The notes: a model not told the origin generated them from the sequence alone. DNA of 64,000 bases from an uncultured Psychrobacter sp. (GCA_947489525.1 CANLDW010000002.1:186001-250000), one strand, 5' to 3'. Numbered from the stretch's first letter, positions 30,416 through 40,436 are shown. Program-made: numbers and translations.

Positions 30416-31438
30416 ATGCCCTCCTCTATCAGCTCAACTGCTTTATCTAAGCTCAATCACCGTCATCTCGATACTAGCGCTTCCACCAATAGCGAGCTGA
30501 TTGAAGCCATACAAGCAGGCAGGCTTAGTGTCAATGAGCGCCATCTTTTAACCGCAGAGACGCAAACGGCAGGGCGCGGACAGGGCGCGCGCTCATGGCA
30601 ATCGCCGCGCGGCAATGTCTACTTGTCGCTATACCAGCCTATAGCCATACCTATCAGTGGTTTACTATCGCTGATCATCGGTGTTCAGCTGGCAGATATG
30701 CCCATAATTCAAAGTCTAAACAAGCACTTGCGCGCACAAAACTCGCCCCCTATTGGCGTCAAATGGGCAAATGATCTAGGCTTTTATAATACACAAATAA
30801 TGGCTAATGACTATGCTCAAAAAGACTGTGCCCAAAAAGACTATGCTCAAAAGAACGATGCGCAAAAAGGTGACACTATTGCCTTTAATAAGCTAGCAGG
30901 TATTTTGATTGAACCGATATGGCAAGCAGGAAAATTAATCGGCGTGGTCATAGGAGTGGGAATGAATGTAAAAACCGCGCCAAAGCTTACCTTACAGACC
31001 TTAGAAGGGATGAGTTATCGCGCCATTAGTTTGCAGGATATGCATAAAAAGATAGAAGCACAGAACGAGAGCAGTCTACCTTCCTTAGCCCTACTCTATG
31101 AGCAAATCAGTACAGCTTTAATCAAAGCCATTGCCCGCTTTGAGCGAATAGTTATCGAAAAAACCAATCAGACCACTACTTATGTGGATGAATTTATACG
31201 TCAGTTCAATCAGGTTGATGCGCTAGCTGGATTAATCATAAAAGTCACGCAAACGCCTTATAATCAAAGTAGCAATCAGTATAACTATCAAACAAATACT
31301 CAAACCCATGACCGCGACCATATCATCACAGGTCAAGCTTGCGGCATCGATACAAATGGCTGTTTGCAATTACAGCAAGATAACGGTAAGATTTGCGCGC
31401 TTTTTACAGGTCGTATTGAGGTCCTTAATAAGGCTTAA
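30416..31438 (+). CDS. birA: Biotin--[acetyl-CoA carboxylase] ligase, no DNA-binding domain
   Basis: Activates biotin as biotinyl-AMP and attaches it to a lysine of biotin carrier proteins such as AccB and the MccA found at 34588. The GRGQGARSW biotinyl-AMP loop is at residues 53-61, a variant of GRGRRGR, followed by KWANDL and KLAGILIEP. There is no N-terminal helix-turn-helix, so unlike E. coli BirA it cannot repress bio genes. At 340 residues it is longer than single-domain enzymes (about 240-270): one insertion is a 15-bp tandem repeat (30809-30868) between KWANDL and KLAGIL, others lie near residues 205 and 285. coaX follows 42 bp downstream, a common pairing. Confidence 0.93.
   Translation: MPSSISSTALSKLNHRHLDTSASTNSELIEAIQAGRLSVNERHLLTAETQTAGRGQGARSWQSPRGNVYLSLYQPIAIPISGLLSLIIGVQLADMPIIQSLNKHLRAQNSPPIGVKWANDLGFYNTQIMANDYAQKDCAQKDYAQKNDAQKGDTIAFNKLAGILIEPIWQAGKLIGVVIGVGMNVKTAPKLTLQTLEGMSYRAISLQDMHKKIEAQNESSLPSLALLYEQISTALIKAIARFERIVIEKTNQTTTYVDEFIRQFNQVDALAGLIIKVTQTPYNQSSNQYNYQTNTQTHDRDHIITGQACGIDTNGCLQLQQDNGKICALFTGRIEVLNKA
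30809..30868 (+). repeat. 4 x 15-bp in-frame repeat in birA
   Basis: Four direct units starting at 30809, 30824, 30839 and 30854 with the pattern GACTATGCTCAAAAA, encoding DYAQK, DCAQK, DYAQK and NDAQK. They lie in a surface loop next to the active site, between conserved motifs. Confidence 0.92.
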
Positions 31439-31480
31439 ACGGTTAACATAATAAAACAAGCAGCGCTTAAAGGGATTTTT

Positions 31481-32218
31481 ATGCTTTGGCTCGACCTTGG
31501 AAACACTCGTCTAAAATACTGGCTCACAGATGATATCGGTCAGATCGTCGCCCACGATGCCAAGCAGCACTTACAAGCGCCAGCTGAATTACTGATGGGT
31601 CTAACCGACCGTTTTGAGCGCTATGACCCTGACTTTATTGGCATCTCATCGGTACTTGGCGCTGAGCTTAATGCGAGAGTGTCAACCACACTAGAGCGCT
31701 TGAACATTCCCTTTGAGTTTGTCAGCGTCGATGATCAGCATCCCTTAATGCATAGCGCTTATGATCCCAAGCAGCTTGGCTGTGATCGTTGGCTACAGAT
31801 GCTTGGCGCAGTAGACAAAAAAAAGCGCCAATGCGTTATTGGCTGCGGTACGGCAGTGACGATAGATTTGATCGATCATGCTGAGCATTTGGGCGGCTAT
31901 ATCTTCCCTAGTATTTATCTTCAGCGTGAATCGCTGTTTTCGGGTACTAAACAAATTACGATCTCTAATGGCACGTTCGATAATATCGCTCAAGGATTAA
32001 ATACACAGGACGCCGTTCATCGCGGTATCTTATTATCCATCGTCGGTGCGATCAATGAAATCAGTCATCGTCATCCGAATTTTGAGGTGATTATGACCGG
32101 CGGTGATGCAGCTATTATTGCCCAGCATGTCAATCGCCCTGTACGTCTGCGAGATGACTTATTACTCAATGGCTTAGCGCGCTATTTTGATCATAGTCAA
32201 AAGAAGCTAGTAGGTTAA
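31481..32218 (+). CDS. coaX: Type III pantothenate kinase
   Basis: Phosphorylates pantothenate, the first step of CoA synthesis; acetyl-CoA-insensitive ASKHA-fold enzyme. The 245-residue protein has the phosphate-1 motif DLGNTRLK at residues 5-12, the D-R-W motif (LGCDRWLQMLGA), GCGTAVTIDLI and a phosphate-2 MTGGDA motif. AAAGGGATTTTT precedes the ATG. It forms a pair with birA, and the distant coaD (8617) acts later in the same pathway. Confidence 0.95.
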   Translation: MLWLDLGNTRLKYWLTDDIGQIVAHDAKQHLQAPAELLMGLTDRFERYDPDFIGISSVLGAELNARVSTTLERLNIPFEFVSVDDQHPLMHSAYDPKQLGCDRWLQMLGAVDKKKRQCVIGCGTAVTIDLIDHAEHLGGYIFPSIYLQRESLFSGTKQITISNGTFDNIAQGLNTQDAVHRGILLSIVGAINEISHRHPNFEVIMTGGDAAIIAQHVNRPVRLRDDLLLNGLARYFDHSQKKLVG

Positions 32219-32237
32219 AGGTTAAGTAAAATTAGTA

Positions 32238-32346
32238 TGGCAGGGTGCGATTAGTTTTATTAAATTCTTATAGAGAATGCCAATAAAACTAACCCGCCAT
32301 TTTTTATATCAGCTTACTTTAGATGGTAGGTTAGGCTGCGCTAACC
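32238..32346. repeat. Nested inverted repeats between convergent coaX and ivd
   Basis: First structure: 11-bp perfect arms TTAGTTTTATT/AATAAAACTAA flanked by TGGCAGGG/CCCGCCA (32238-32299). Second: GGTTAG/CTAACC hairpin (32329-32346). Both are typical of dispersed intergenic repeats, and similar GGTTA...TAACC sequence recurs at 38443-38466. It may stop transcription from both sides, since the genes converge here and no classic terminator is visible. Confidence 0.6.
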
Positions 32347-32383
32347 ACACCCTACACTACTTTTCTAGTTTTAAAACAAATAC

Positions 32384-33571
32384 TTATCTTGTCTCATTAA
32401 ATAGCTCACGCCCGATCAGCATCCGGCGAATCTCGCTGGTACCCGCGCCGATCTCATACAACTTGGCATCGCGCCATAGACGGCCTAATGGATACTCGTT
32501 GGTATAGCCATTACCGCCGAATATTTGAATACCCTCGCCTGCCATCCAAGTGGCTTTTTCAGCGCACCACAAGATAACGCTAGCGCAGTCTTTACGCACC
32601 TGACGGCTATGCCCTTCGCCGCGCGCATCGAGCATATCGAGGTTCTTGCCGACGGTATATAAAAAGCTACGCCCCGCTTGCAAGATGGTGTACATATCAG
32701 CGACTTTGCCTTGGATCAGTTGAAACTCGCCAATCGCTTGCCCAAACTGCTTACGATCATGAATATAAGGCACGACATTATCCATCACCGCTTGCATAAT
32801 TCCGATAGGGCCTGCGGCCAATACTGCGCGCTCATAATCAAGCCCGCTCATCAACACTTGCACGCCTTGATTTAGACCGCCTAAGATGTTCTCTTTTGGT
32901 ACTTCGACGTTGTTAAAGGTCATCTCGCCAGTATGACTACCGCGCATGCCGAGTTTATCTAGCTTTTGCGCAGTGCCAAAACCTGTCATACCTTTTTCAA
33001 TGATAAAAGCAGTAATGCCTTTGGCACCCAATTCAGGATTGGTCTTAGCATAAACCACCATGACATCCGCATCGGGGCCATTGGTGATCCACATTTTGCT
33101 GCCATTTAGTACGTAATGGCCGTCCTTCTCTTCAGCTTTAAGCTTCATGCTAGTAACGTCAGAGCCTGCACCCGTCTCACTCATCGCTAAAGCACCGACA
33201 AACTCACCGCTAATCAATTTCGGTAAGAATTTCTGCTTTTGCTCTTCATTGCCGTTACGTTTGATTTGATTGACGCACAGGTTTGAATGTGCGCCATAGC
33301 TCAGACCCACAGAGGCTGAAGCGCGGCTGATCTCCTCCATTGCTACCATGTGCGCGACATAACCCATATCAACGCCGCCGTATTCTTCGGGTACAGTAAC
33401 GCCGTGTAAACCCAGCTCGCCCATTTTTTGCCATAGATCCATCGGGAACTGATCGCTACTGTCAATCTCGCCAGCACGCGGCGCTATTTCGTTAGCTGCA
33501 AACTGAGCAATGACGTCACGTAGCGCGTCAACATCTTCGCCAAGCTGAAAGTCTAATCCGGGTAAATTCAT
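32384..33571 (-). CDS. ivd: Isovaleryl-CoA dehydrogenase
   Basis: FAD enzyme that oxidises isovaleryl-CoA to 3-methylcrotonyl-CoA in leucine breakdown, passing electrons to ETF. The 395-residue protein has the acyl-CoA dehydrogenase signatures [13 protein letters not shown] and [12 protein letters not shown]. The catalytic base is Glu247 in LDYERAVLA; its position in the middle of the chain, not near the C-terminus, marks isovaleryl-CoA dehydrogenases. It is the last gene of the minus-strand leucine set, 84 bp after hmgL. Confidence 0.95.
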   Translation of the reverse strand: MNLPGLDFQLGEDVDALRDVIAQFAANEIAPRAGEIDSSDQFPMDLWQKMGELGLHGVTVPEEYGGVDMGYVAHMVAMEEISRASASVGLSYGAHSNLCVNQIKRNGNEEQKQKFLPKLISGEFVGALAMSETGAGSDVTSMKLKAEEKDGHYVLNGSKMWITNGPDADVMVVYAKTNPELGAKGITAFIIEKGMTGFGTAQKLDKLGMRGSHTGEMTFNNVEVPKENILGGLNQGVQVLMSGLDYERAVLAAGPIGIMQAVMDNVVPYIHDRKQFGQAIGEFQLIQGKVADMYTILQAGRSFLYTVGKNLDMLDARGEGHSRQVRKDCASVILWCAEKATWMAGEGIQIFGGNGYTNEYPLGRLWRDAKLYEIGAGTSEIRRMLIGRELFNETR

Positions 33572-33655
33572 AACTTATCCTTGTTGCTATGTTTAAAGGT
33601 CACAATATGTCACAATGCTTTATAGTTGTTAAATGAGTACTTAGATCTTTTAACT

Positions 33656-34576
33656 CTAAGACTGGCGTTTATTAATAATAGCGCGTGCGACATTAGAGTC
33701 GTTACGGCGGCCTAAAAACTCACTAATGCGCTCGCCAGCGACGACTAATTTTTCTAGATCAATACCTGTGTCAATGCCCATACCGTGCAGCATATAAACC
33801 ACGTCTTCGGTGGCGACATTACCGGTTGCGCCTTTAGCATACGGACAACCGCCAAGGCCAGCCACCGAGGTATCAAACTCGCTGACGCCTAATTCTAGCG
33901 CCGCTAAGGTATTGCTAAGTGCTTGCCCGTAAGTGTCATGAAAGTGTCCTGATACTTTGGAGACATCGATATAATCAAGGGCGGCGAGTAAAGCGTTTTT
34001 TACTTTAATCGGCGTACCGACGCCAATGGTATCGGCGATACCGATTTTTTCCGCGCCAATCTCCACCATGCGTTTGGTCACGTAAGCCACTTGGCTGGGG
34101 TCAATCTCGCCTTCATAGGGACAACCGACCGCGCAAGAGATAACGCCTCGTACCCTGATACCTTTTTCTTTGGCTGCCGCAGCGACGGGCTCAAAGCGCT
34201 CGATGCTCTCATCAATGCTACAGTTGATGTTTTTTTGGCTAAAGGTCTCGCTCGCCGAGCCAAAGATCACCACTTCATCCGGATGATGCACAATCGCATT
34301 ATCAAAGCCGCGCATATTGGGCACTAGCACTGAGTAGATGACGTCATCATGGCGCGTAGGCGCAAGCGCAGTCATCAAATCACTGTTGTCGCCCATTTGC
34401 GGCACCCATTTGGGCGAGACAAAGCTGGTTGCTTCAAGCTTTTTGACGCCCGCCGCAATTAAATCTTCGATTAAAGCTTGTTTAACCGCTGTCGGTACCG
34501 TCTCTGACTCGTTTTGTAGTCCATCACGGGGACTGACCTCAACGATTGAGACGCGGTTTGGATATGCGCTACTCAT
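33656..34576 (-). CDS. hmgL: Hydroxymethylglutaryl-CoA lyase
   Basis: Splits HMG-CoA to acetoacetate and acetyl-CoA, the final step of leucine breakdown. From ATG at 34576 the protein has 306 residues with the catalytic R17-D18 in EVSPRDGLQNE, metal-binding HFHDTYG, and the signature cysteine in GLGGCPYAKGATGN. The upstream ATG at 34585 directly abuts the AAGG ribosome-binding site, so the second ATG, nine bases after it, is the likelier start. It lies 11 bp after mccA and is surely co-transcribed. Confidence 0.96.
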   Translation of the reverse strand: MSSAYPNRVSIVEVSPRDGLQNESETVPTAVKQALIEDLIAAGVKKLEATSFVSPKWVPQMGDNSDLMTALAPTRHDDVIYSVLVPNMRGFDNAIVHHPDEVVIFGSASETFSQKNINCSIDESIERFEPVAAAAKEKGIRVRGVISCAVGCPYEGEIDPSQVAYVTKRMVEIGAEKIGIADTIGVGTPIKVKNALLAALDYIDVSKVSGHFHDTYGQALSNTLAALELGVSEFDTSVAGLGGCPYAKGATGNVATEDVVYMLHGMGIDTGIDLEKLVVAGERISEFLGRRNDSNVARAIINKRQS

Positions 34577-34587
34577 AGTTATCATCC

Positions 34588-36708
34588 TTATGCTTCATTG
34601 GCTACCGCATCAATGCGTAATAACTCATCACCATCGGCTACTAAATCGCCAGGAGCGAATAACAATTCAGCCACTACGCCGTCAGCAGGTGCACTAATAG
34701 TATGCTCAATCTTCATCGCTTCGATCACTGCCAATGGCTCGCCTTGCTTGACGCTATCGCCGACAGCGACCTTAAAGGCAACAACTTGTCCGGGCATGGG
34801 TGATTTTAAACTACCAACCGCCGCGCTATCCTCTCCGGCGTAAGCCATGACATCGATGAGTTTAATCTGATCTCGGCCGCTATCGGTAAACACATAAACG
34901 CTCTCTTTATGCTCCCAGCTTTGCGCGTTGATCCGCTTGCCATCCACCCATAATATATGATTGTGCGCATCACTACTATTATAGCTAATATGGCCGGTAT
35001 AATCAGGTTTTACCTCGTCCAAACTATCATCTTTAATAGTAATATCATCTGCTGTATTAGGCTTAATAGCAAGCTTAAAACAACTGGTATCTTCGCTACT
35101 ATCTAGGGCCGGTTTAGTAAACATATTGTGCCAATCGCTAATATAGGCGATGTAGTTTTTTTCATCGTAAACTAAGCTAAACGAGCGCATATAATCGGTA
35201 TACGCGCGAAACCCTGAATGTCTGTTAAAAGGGTCATTTTTATAGTGACTATCGGCATTTGCTGCTATAGATTCAGCCGCTAATTGCTGCACAATCGCAG
35301 TAGCCACCAGCGTCGATAGCTCAAGGCGATGCTGGTTAAACAGCTCGTCTGCTTCGCGCTCAATCAAAGCAGTATCAAGATTAGGCTGCCTAAATGAATC
35401 AGTATTAATCACATAACGCAAAAACGCCACATTAGTAGGTAACCCAACAATACGGGTTGCTGCTAAAGCGCGATCCATCTTCGCAAGCGCCTGCGCGCGA
35501 GTGGGCGCATGGACGATAAGCTTAGCGATCATCGAATCATAAAAGGGGCTGATCACATCGCCTGCGCGCACGCCATCATCGATACGGACATCACTTATAT
35601 TAAATGCACTATGCACCGGTTTTTGATACGTAAATAATGTCCCCGTCGCAGGCAAAAAGTCATTATCAGGGTTTTCTGCGCAAATACGCGCCTCAAGCGC
35701 GTGCCCGTTGATAGACAATTCATCTTGGGTTTTAGGCAGTGCTTGTCCTGCGGCTACGAGTAGTTGCCATTCCACCAAATCCACACCGGTAATCGCTTCA
35801 CTCACCGGATGCTCAACTTGCAGCCGCGTATTCATCTCCATAAAATAAAAGCTCATCTCGCCTGCGCGCTGCTCAACGATAAACTCGACCGTGCCGGCAC
35901 CGACATAGTCGACCGCACGCGCCGCATTAATCGCCGCATCGCCCATCGCCTTACGCATTGCCTCATCAACGCCGGGCGCTGGCGCTTCTTCTAACACTTT
36001 TTGGTGGCGACGCTGTACCGAGCAATCGCGCTCAAACAGATGTACGTAATTGCCGTGGCTATCGCCAAAGACCTGAATCTCGATATGGCGCGGCTTTAAC
36101 GCGTATTTTTCGATCAGAACCTGATCATCACCGAAGCTGGTAATCGCTTCACGGCGGCAGGAGTCTAAAAGATCGCTAAAGTTGTTGCTATCTTCAACGA
36201 TACGCATGCCTTTACCGCCGCCGCCTGCGCTGGCTTTGATTAGCACTGGATAGCCGATATTGTCAGCTTTCTCTTTTAAAAACGCAGCATCTTGATTATC
36301 GCCATGATAACCGGGGATCAAAGGCACGCCAGCGGCCTCCATCAAGCGCTTGGATTCAGATTTGCCGCCCATAGCGCGAATGGCAGCAGCAGAGGGTCCA
36401 ATAAAGGCAATACCTGCGTCCTGACACGCCTGCGCAAAGTCCGCGTTTTCACTCAAAAACCCATAGCCCGGATGAATGGCCTCAGCGCCTGTTTGTTTGG
36501 CGATAGCGATAATAGCATCGCCTTTAAGGTAGCTGTCTTTGGGTGCAGAGCCGCCGAGATAAACCGCTTCATCGCAGACAGCGACGTGTTTCGCGCCGCG
36601 ATCGGCATCGGAGTAAACCGCTACGGTACGTACGCCCATGCGTTTGGCGGTAGCGGCAACTCGGCAAGCAATCTCGCCACGGTTGGCAATGAGTATTTTA
36701 GAAAACAT
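34588..36708 (-). CDS. mccA: 3-methylcrotonyl-CoA carboxylase, biotin-containing alpha subunit
   Basis: Carboxylates biotin with ATP and bicarbonate and presents it to the beta subunit MccB. The 706-residue protein has the biotin carboxylase domain (FSKILIANRGEIACRV start, KASAGGGGKGMR ATP loop, FMEMNTRLQVEHPV), a middle BT domain and a C-terminal carrier with biotin-lysine K666 in EAMKIEH. ATG at 36708 has AAGGACAGTC upstream; the frame is open to 36762, but the family starts here. Biotin would come from bioA/bioD products and be attached by BirA (30416). A repeat element lies 28 bp upstream, in the likely promoter region. Confidence 0.96.
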   Translation of the reverse strand: MFSKILIANRGEIACRVAATAKRMGVRTVAVYSDADRGAKHVAVCDEAVYLGGSAPKDSYLKGDAIIAIAKQTGAEAIHPGYGFLSENADFAQACQDAGIAFIGPSAAAIRAMGGKSESKRLMEAAGVPLIPGYHGDNQDAAFLKEKADNIGYPVLIKASAGGGGKGMRIVEDSNNFSDLLDSCRREAITSFGDDQVLIEKYALKPRHIEIQVFGDSHGNYVHLFERDCSVQRRHQKVLEEAPAPGVDEAMRKAMGDAAINAARAVDYVGAGTVEFIVEQRAGEMSFYFMEMNTRLQVEHPVSEAITGVDLVEWQLLVAAGQALPKTQDELSINGHALEARICAENPDNDFLPATGTLFTYQKPVHSAFNISDVRIDDGVRAGDVISPFYDSMIAKLIVHAPTRAQALAKMDRALAATRIVGLPTNVAFLRYVINTDSFRQPNLDTALIEREADELFNQHRLELSTLVATAIVQQLAAESIAANADSHYKNDPFNRHSGFRAYTDYMRSFSLVYDEKNYIAYISDWHNMFTKPALDSSEDTSCFKLAIKPNTADDITIKDDSLDEVKPDYTGHISYNSSDAHNHILWVDGKRINAQSWEHKESVYVFTDSGRDQIKLIDVMAYAGEDSAAVGSLKSPMPGQVVAFKVAVGDSVKQGEPLAVIEAMKIEHTISAPADGVVAELLFAPGDLVADGDELLRIDAVANEA

Positions 36709-36735
36709 GACTGTCCTTATCGTTTGATCTATAGT

Positions 36736-36875
36736 TAGTCCAAAATAAAAAGGTACGAACACTTTAGCGTGCTACTGGAATGAATTTTGCGAAGCCTCTG
36801 GAGTGACAAAGTCGCACAGCAAGCGAGGAAAATTTATACCAGTAGCACTGTATTCTTTTTAAGTCGAATCAACTA
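36736..36875. repeat. ~140-bp inverted-repeat element, family B, copy 3
   Basis: The best-preserved copy. Left end TAGTCC, then AAAATAAAAAGGTACG, ending GTGCTACTGG; right end (inverse) TAGTTGATTC, then TTAAAAAGAATACA, ending GTGCTACTGG. The inner ten bases GTGCTACTGG are identical in both arms. The space 36709-36990 holds nothing else that I can identify. Confidence 0.78.
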
Positions 36876-36990
36876 TGTATCGTTTCATCTGTGATTTACA
36901 AAATTATAGCAAGCTTTGGCGTGTCAAAGTTTTAAGCTCAGCTAGAGAATTTTTATGTCGTTAAAATATTCGTTGTTAAGATATTAGCCG

Positions 36991-37446
36991 TTATGATAAA
37001 AGTGTTAGTATAGTTTTAAAACTAGGCAACTCGTCGAAATTATTAGCTTCTGTGTTCCCACTATTTACATAAGCACTATCTAAATCAATCCTATGCCAAC
37101 TAGACTTTGAGCTTAAGCAAAAATTAGCGACAACCTCGACAGCTAGCGACGTATCAAGCTCTAATAACCCTACGGGTATCCAGTAATATTTATTTGCTAA
37201 GGCATTAGGAACCGGACAACCACAATTGGCACAAAAATGCGCGCTAAATCCTGTCTGTTTTTGCCACTGTTTTATAGCGTCTTTCTTTAGCCATTCAAAT
37301 TGAGCCGCTTTAATAATGGTCGCTGCATTAGCGCTTGCACCGGACTGTTTTTTGCACAATGAGCAATGACACTGATAAATCTTAATGGGGTCGGTCGGTA
37401 TCTCAACAGCAAATTCGATATCACCGCACAAGCATTTTCCTAGCAT
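36991..37446 (-). CDS. GFA family zinc-binding protein
   Basis: A 151-residue protein of the GFA/CENP-V fold, named after glutathione-dependent formaldehyde-activating enzyme. Zinc ligands are visible as C5 and C7 (KCLCGDIEF), C26, C28 and C31 (CHCSLC) and C72 and C75 (CANCG). Whether this member handles S-hydroxymethylglutathione or is only a structural relative cannot be judged. It sits between the enoyl-CoA hydratase gene (69 bp) and mccA in the same orientation, an unexpected guest in the leucine set. Confidence 0.9.
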   Translation of the reverse strand: MLGKCLCGDIEFAVEIPTDPIKIYQCHCSLCKKQSGASANAATIIKAAQFEWLKKDAIKQWQKQTGFSAHFCANCGCPVPNALANKYYWIPVGLLELDTSLAVEVVANFCLSSKSSWHRIDLDSAYVNSGNTEANNFDELPSFKTILTLLS

Positions 37447-37514
37447 TTTCGTGTCGCCTTTTTACACCTGTAATTCGTAAGAACGCTATTGGCATTCATT
37501 AACTACGGTTTACT

Positions 37515-38318
37515 CTAAGTTTTATTACTCTCAGACAACCAATCCGGCTTACGCTTTTGTAAAAAGGCTTGTACCCCTTCCTTACCTTGCTCTGATGCGC
37601 GAATATCAGCAATGCCTTTTACCGTATCAGCAATCAGCGCATCATCGATAGCTGCGCCTGCAATATCATGTACCAAGCGCTTACAGGTCTTAACCGCATC
37701 AGGGCTATTGTTAACCATCTTGGCACATAACGCAGCGACGGTATCATCAAGCTCAGCTTCACCTACGCGCTCATGAATAAAGCCTAATTGCCGCGCTTTT
37801 TTGGCATCGAAGACTTCCGCCGTTAAAAAGTAACGCTGCGATGCGCGCGCGCCCAAGGCTTTGATCACATAAGGGCTAATCGTTGCTGGCGCTAACCCTA
37901 ATCGTACTTCGCTTAAGCAAAAGTTCGCCGTTTTTACCGCAATAGCGATATCACAAACCGCCACCAATCCCATACCGCCGGCATAGACATCGCCTTGAAT
38001 AGCAGCAATGGTGGGTTTAGGACACTCATAAATGGTCTTAAGCATTTGCGCCAGCTTATCAGCATCAGCTAGGTTTTCCTCATAGCTATAGTCCGCCATA
38101 GCGCGCATCCAGTTGAGATCCGCGCCGGCACAAAAGGCTTTGCCCGCTGCGGCTAACACGATAACGCGGACGTTATCATCACTGCCGAAATTGCTAAATA
38201 CGGTATTTAGCTCGCTGATGGTTTCATCATTAAAGGCGTTACGAATCTCAGGACGGTTTAGGGTCACCGTCGCTACGTGCTCATCGATATCGATTAGTAG
38301 GCTTTTATAGTTATTCAT
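37515..38318 (-). CDS. Enoyl-CoA hydratase, probably methylglutaconyl-CoA hydratase
   Basis: Crotonase-fold protein of 267 residues. The oxyanion-hole segments are AAGKAFCAGADLNWM and AIQGDVYAGGMGLVAVCD. In this setting, between mccB and mccA, it most likely hydrates 3-methylglutaconyl-CoA to HMG-CoA (the LiuC/AUH step); this rests on context. I prefer ATG at 38318 (MNNYKSLLIDID); the frame is open to 38378, adding 20 residues outside the fold. Confidence 0.9.
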   Translation of the reverse strand: MNNYKSLLIDIDEHVATVTLNRPEIRNAFNDETISELNTVFSNFGSDDNVRVIVLAAAGKAFCAGADLNWMRAMADYSYEENLADADKLAQMLKTIYECPKPTIAAIQGDVYAGGMGLVAVCDIAIAVKTANFCLSEVRLGLAPATISPYVIKALGARASQRYFLTAEVFDAKKARQLGFIHERVGEAELDDTVAALCAKMVNNSPDAVKTCKRLVHDIAGAAIDDALIADTVKGIADIRASEQGKEGVQAFLQKRKPDWLSESNKT

Positions 38319-38406
38319 ATCTGGTTTCTCTGTGCTGTTTTTATATCGTGCAATAGCTTTTTGCTTATCGCTTTGCATGATATTTTTTTGCTTTTAATAA
38401 ATAAAA

Positions 38407-38466
38407 CGTAACCCACCGTTTGCATTATAAGTATTTAACACTGGTGGGTTACGCTTACGCTAACCT
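38407..38466. repeat. Long hairpin repeat downstream of mccB
   Basis: Perfect 11-bp arms CGTAACCCACC/GGTGGGTTACG around a 25-base AT-rich loop, followed by GCTTACGCTAACCTACC, which partly matches the hairpin at 32329. Dispersed intergenic repeat; possible attenuator between mccB and the hydratase gene. Confidence 0.65.
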
Positions 38467-38510
38467 ACCCTAATTCTCTTTTAAGACATTTTGTTGGAGT
38501 GACCAAACGT

Positions 38511-38612
38511 TAGTCAATCCATAGCAGGGTTAATACAAGGAAACCGAGTGCAGATGTACAGCGAGTACTTCAAACGAGGTTGACGAAGTAGTAGCCCGCT
38601 ATGAGCAGACTA
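38511..38612. repeat. 102-bp inverted-repeat element, family C, reaching into mccB stop codon
   Basis: Ends are imperfect inverted repeats: left TAGTCAATCCATAGCAGGGT, right (inverse) TAGTCTGCTCATAGCGGGCT. The centre has GAGTGCAGATGTACAGCGAG. The terminal CTA at 38610-38612 is, on the minus strand, the TAG stop codon of mccB, so the element supplies the gene end. Confidence 0.7.
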
Positions 38613-40220
38613 CATTCTAAACACCCCAAACGTCGTCTCCTCAATCGGCGCGTTATAGGCGGCGCTCAGCCCCAGTGCTAAGACATTACGCGTATCCGCA
38701 GGATCAATGACCCCATCGTCCCATAGCCTTGCCGTTGAGTAATAAGGATGACCTTGCTCCTCATACATCTCGCGAATGGGCGCTTTAAACGCTTCCTCGT
38801 CAGCCTCGCTCCAAGCCTCGCCCTTACGGTCAAAATTATCACGCTTCACCGTTGCCAGCACTGACGCCGCTTGCTCGCCGCCCATCACCGAGATACGTGC
38901 GTTCGGCCACATCCATAAAAAGCGCGGATCGTAAGCGCGGCCACACATACCATAGTTACCCGCACCGAATGAGCCGCCCACGATAACGGTAAACTTAGGC
39001 ACTTTAGCATTGGCAACCGCCATTACCATTTTGGCACCATGACGCGCGATGCCTTCGTTCTCATACTTACGCCCGACCATAAAGCCGGTGATATTTTGCA
39101 AAAACACCAAAGGAATTTTACGTTTGCAGCACAGCTCGATAAAATGCGTGCCTTTTTGCGCCGATTCACTAAACAAAATGCCATTATTAGCGATGATGCC
39201 AACTGCCATGCCTTCGATATGGGCAAAGCCGCATACCAAGGTATTGCCAAAGCGTGCTTTAAATTCATCAAAAGCGCTGTCATCGACGATACGGGCGATA
39301 ATCTCTTTAATATCAAAGGGTTTGCGTTTATCCGTTGGGATAATGCCATAGAGCTCTTTTGCATCAAAGCGCGGCGGACGTGGGGTGATTTGATTAGGAA
39401 TGTATTTAGGACTGCGGTTTAAATGACCAACGATATCGCGGGCAATCGATAAGGCATGGGTGTCATTTTGCGCCAGATAATCGACCACGCCAGACAGACG
39501 CGTATGCACATCACCGCCGCCTAAATCCTCAGCTGTGACCTCCTCGCCAGTCGCCGCTTTAACCAGTGGCGGCCCGCCCAAAAAGATCGTGCCTTGCTCT
39601 TTAACAATAATAGATTCATCACTCATTGCCGGCACATAAGCGCCGCCAGCGGTACAACTGCCCATGACCACCGCGATCTGCGGAATACCTGCTGCGCTTA
39701 GATTAGCCTGATTAAAAAAGATACGCCCAAAATCGTCCTTATCAGGGAATACTTCATCTTGATTAGGCAGGTTAGCGCCGCCTGAATCGACAAGATAAAC
39801 ACAGGGCAAATTGTTTTGTTGGGCGATCTCTTGCGCGCGTAGATGTTTTTTGACCGTCATCGGATAATATGTACCACCTTTAACGGTAGCATCGTTGCAG
39901 ACGATCATGCACTCGGTACCCTTGATACGACCAATACCCGCGATCACCCCTGCCGCTGGAATATCTTCGCCATACATATCATGCGCCGCCATCGGGGCGA
40001 CTTCTAAAAACGGTGTGCCGACATCTAGTAGACGCTCCACACGCTCGCGCGGCAGCAGCTTCCCACGTGCTAAGTGCTTGGCTCGTGCCCGCTCTGAGCC
40101 GCCTTGCGCGACTTTATGTAGATGCTGGTATAGGTCATCAACTAACTCTTGCATAGCAGCGCGATTTTGCTGAAAATCGCTGGCATTAGGACTTAACTTA
40201 CTAGTGATGGTGGCACTCAT
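38610..40220 (-). CDS. mccB: 3-methylcrotonyl-CoA carboxylase, carboxyltransferase beta subunit
   Basis: Transfers the carboxyl group from biotin on MccA to 3-methylcrotonyl-CoA, giving 3-methylglutaconyl-CoA. The 536-residue protein has the double crotonase fold with [31 protein letters not shown] and [22 protein letters not shown] (acyl-CoA and biotin sites). Full family length (about 535). The TAG stop is the terminal triplet of an inverted-repeat element; the last residues are GVFRM. It is separated from the hydratase gene by about 290 bp filled with two repeats, so the set may be split in more than one transcript. Confidence 0.96.
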   Translation of the reverse strand: MSATITSKLSPNASDFQQNRAAMQELVDDLYQHLHKVAQGGSERARAKHLARGKLLPRERVERLLDVGTPFLEVAPMAAHDMYGEDIPAAGVIAGIGRIKGTECMIVCNDATVKGGTYYPMTVKKHLRAQEIAQQNNLPCVYLVDSGGANLPNQDEVFPDKDDFGRIFFNQANLSAAGIPQIAVVMGSCTAGGAYVPAMSDESIIVKEQGTIFLGGPPLVKAATGEEVTAEDLGGGDVHTRLSGVVDYLAQNDTHALSIARDIVGHLNRSPKYIPNQITPRPPRFDAKELYGIIPTDKRKPFDIKEIIARIVDDSAFDEFKARFGNTLVCGFAHIEGMAVGIIANNGILFSESAQKGTHFIELCCKRKIPLVFLQNITGFMVGRKYENEGIARHGAKMVMAVANAKVPKFTVIVGGSFGAGNYGMCGRAYDPRFLWMWPNARISVMGGEQAASVLATVKRDNFDRKGEAWSEADEEAFKAPIREMYEEQGHPYYSTARLWDDGVIDPADTRNVLALGLSAAYNAPIEETTFGVFRM

Positions 40221-40354
40221 GAGATTCCTTTCTATAAATAGCTTTAATTAGCGTCCATACGTTTAAATAATGTGATATGACAGGTAGATTATTATCGTTT
40301 AAGTAGCCTAGCATATTCAGTGACAGTAATATGACAAAAATTCACTACTAAATC

Positions 40355-40436
40355 TATACTCGAAACCGACTCTCAGGTTGAAAGATTAGGCTTAGGGCTT
40401 TTCTAACCCTAAACCAGATCTGTTAAAACGAGTATA
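40355..40436. repeat. 82-bp imperfect inverted repeat
   Basis: Outer arms TATACTCG/CGAGTATA, inner GGCTTAGGG and CCCTAAACC arms around CTTTTCTAA. It lies between the synthetase gene (stop 40452) and mccB. Probably another dispersed element; only one copy is visible here. Confidence 0.5.

Noticed and set aside
36292..36738. 148-codon plus-strand frame opposite mccA
   Set aside because: Antisense shadow of a strongly conserved gene; no start signal.
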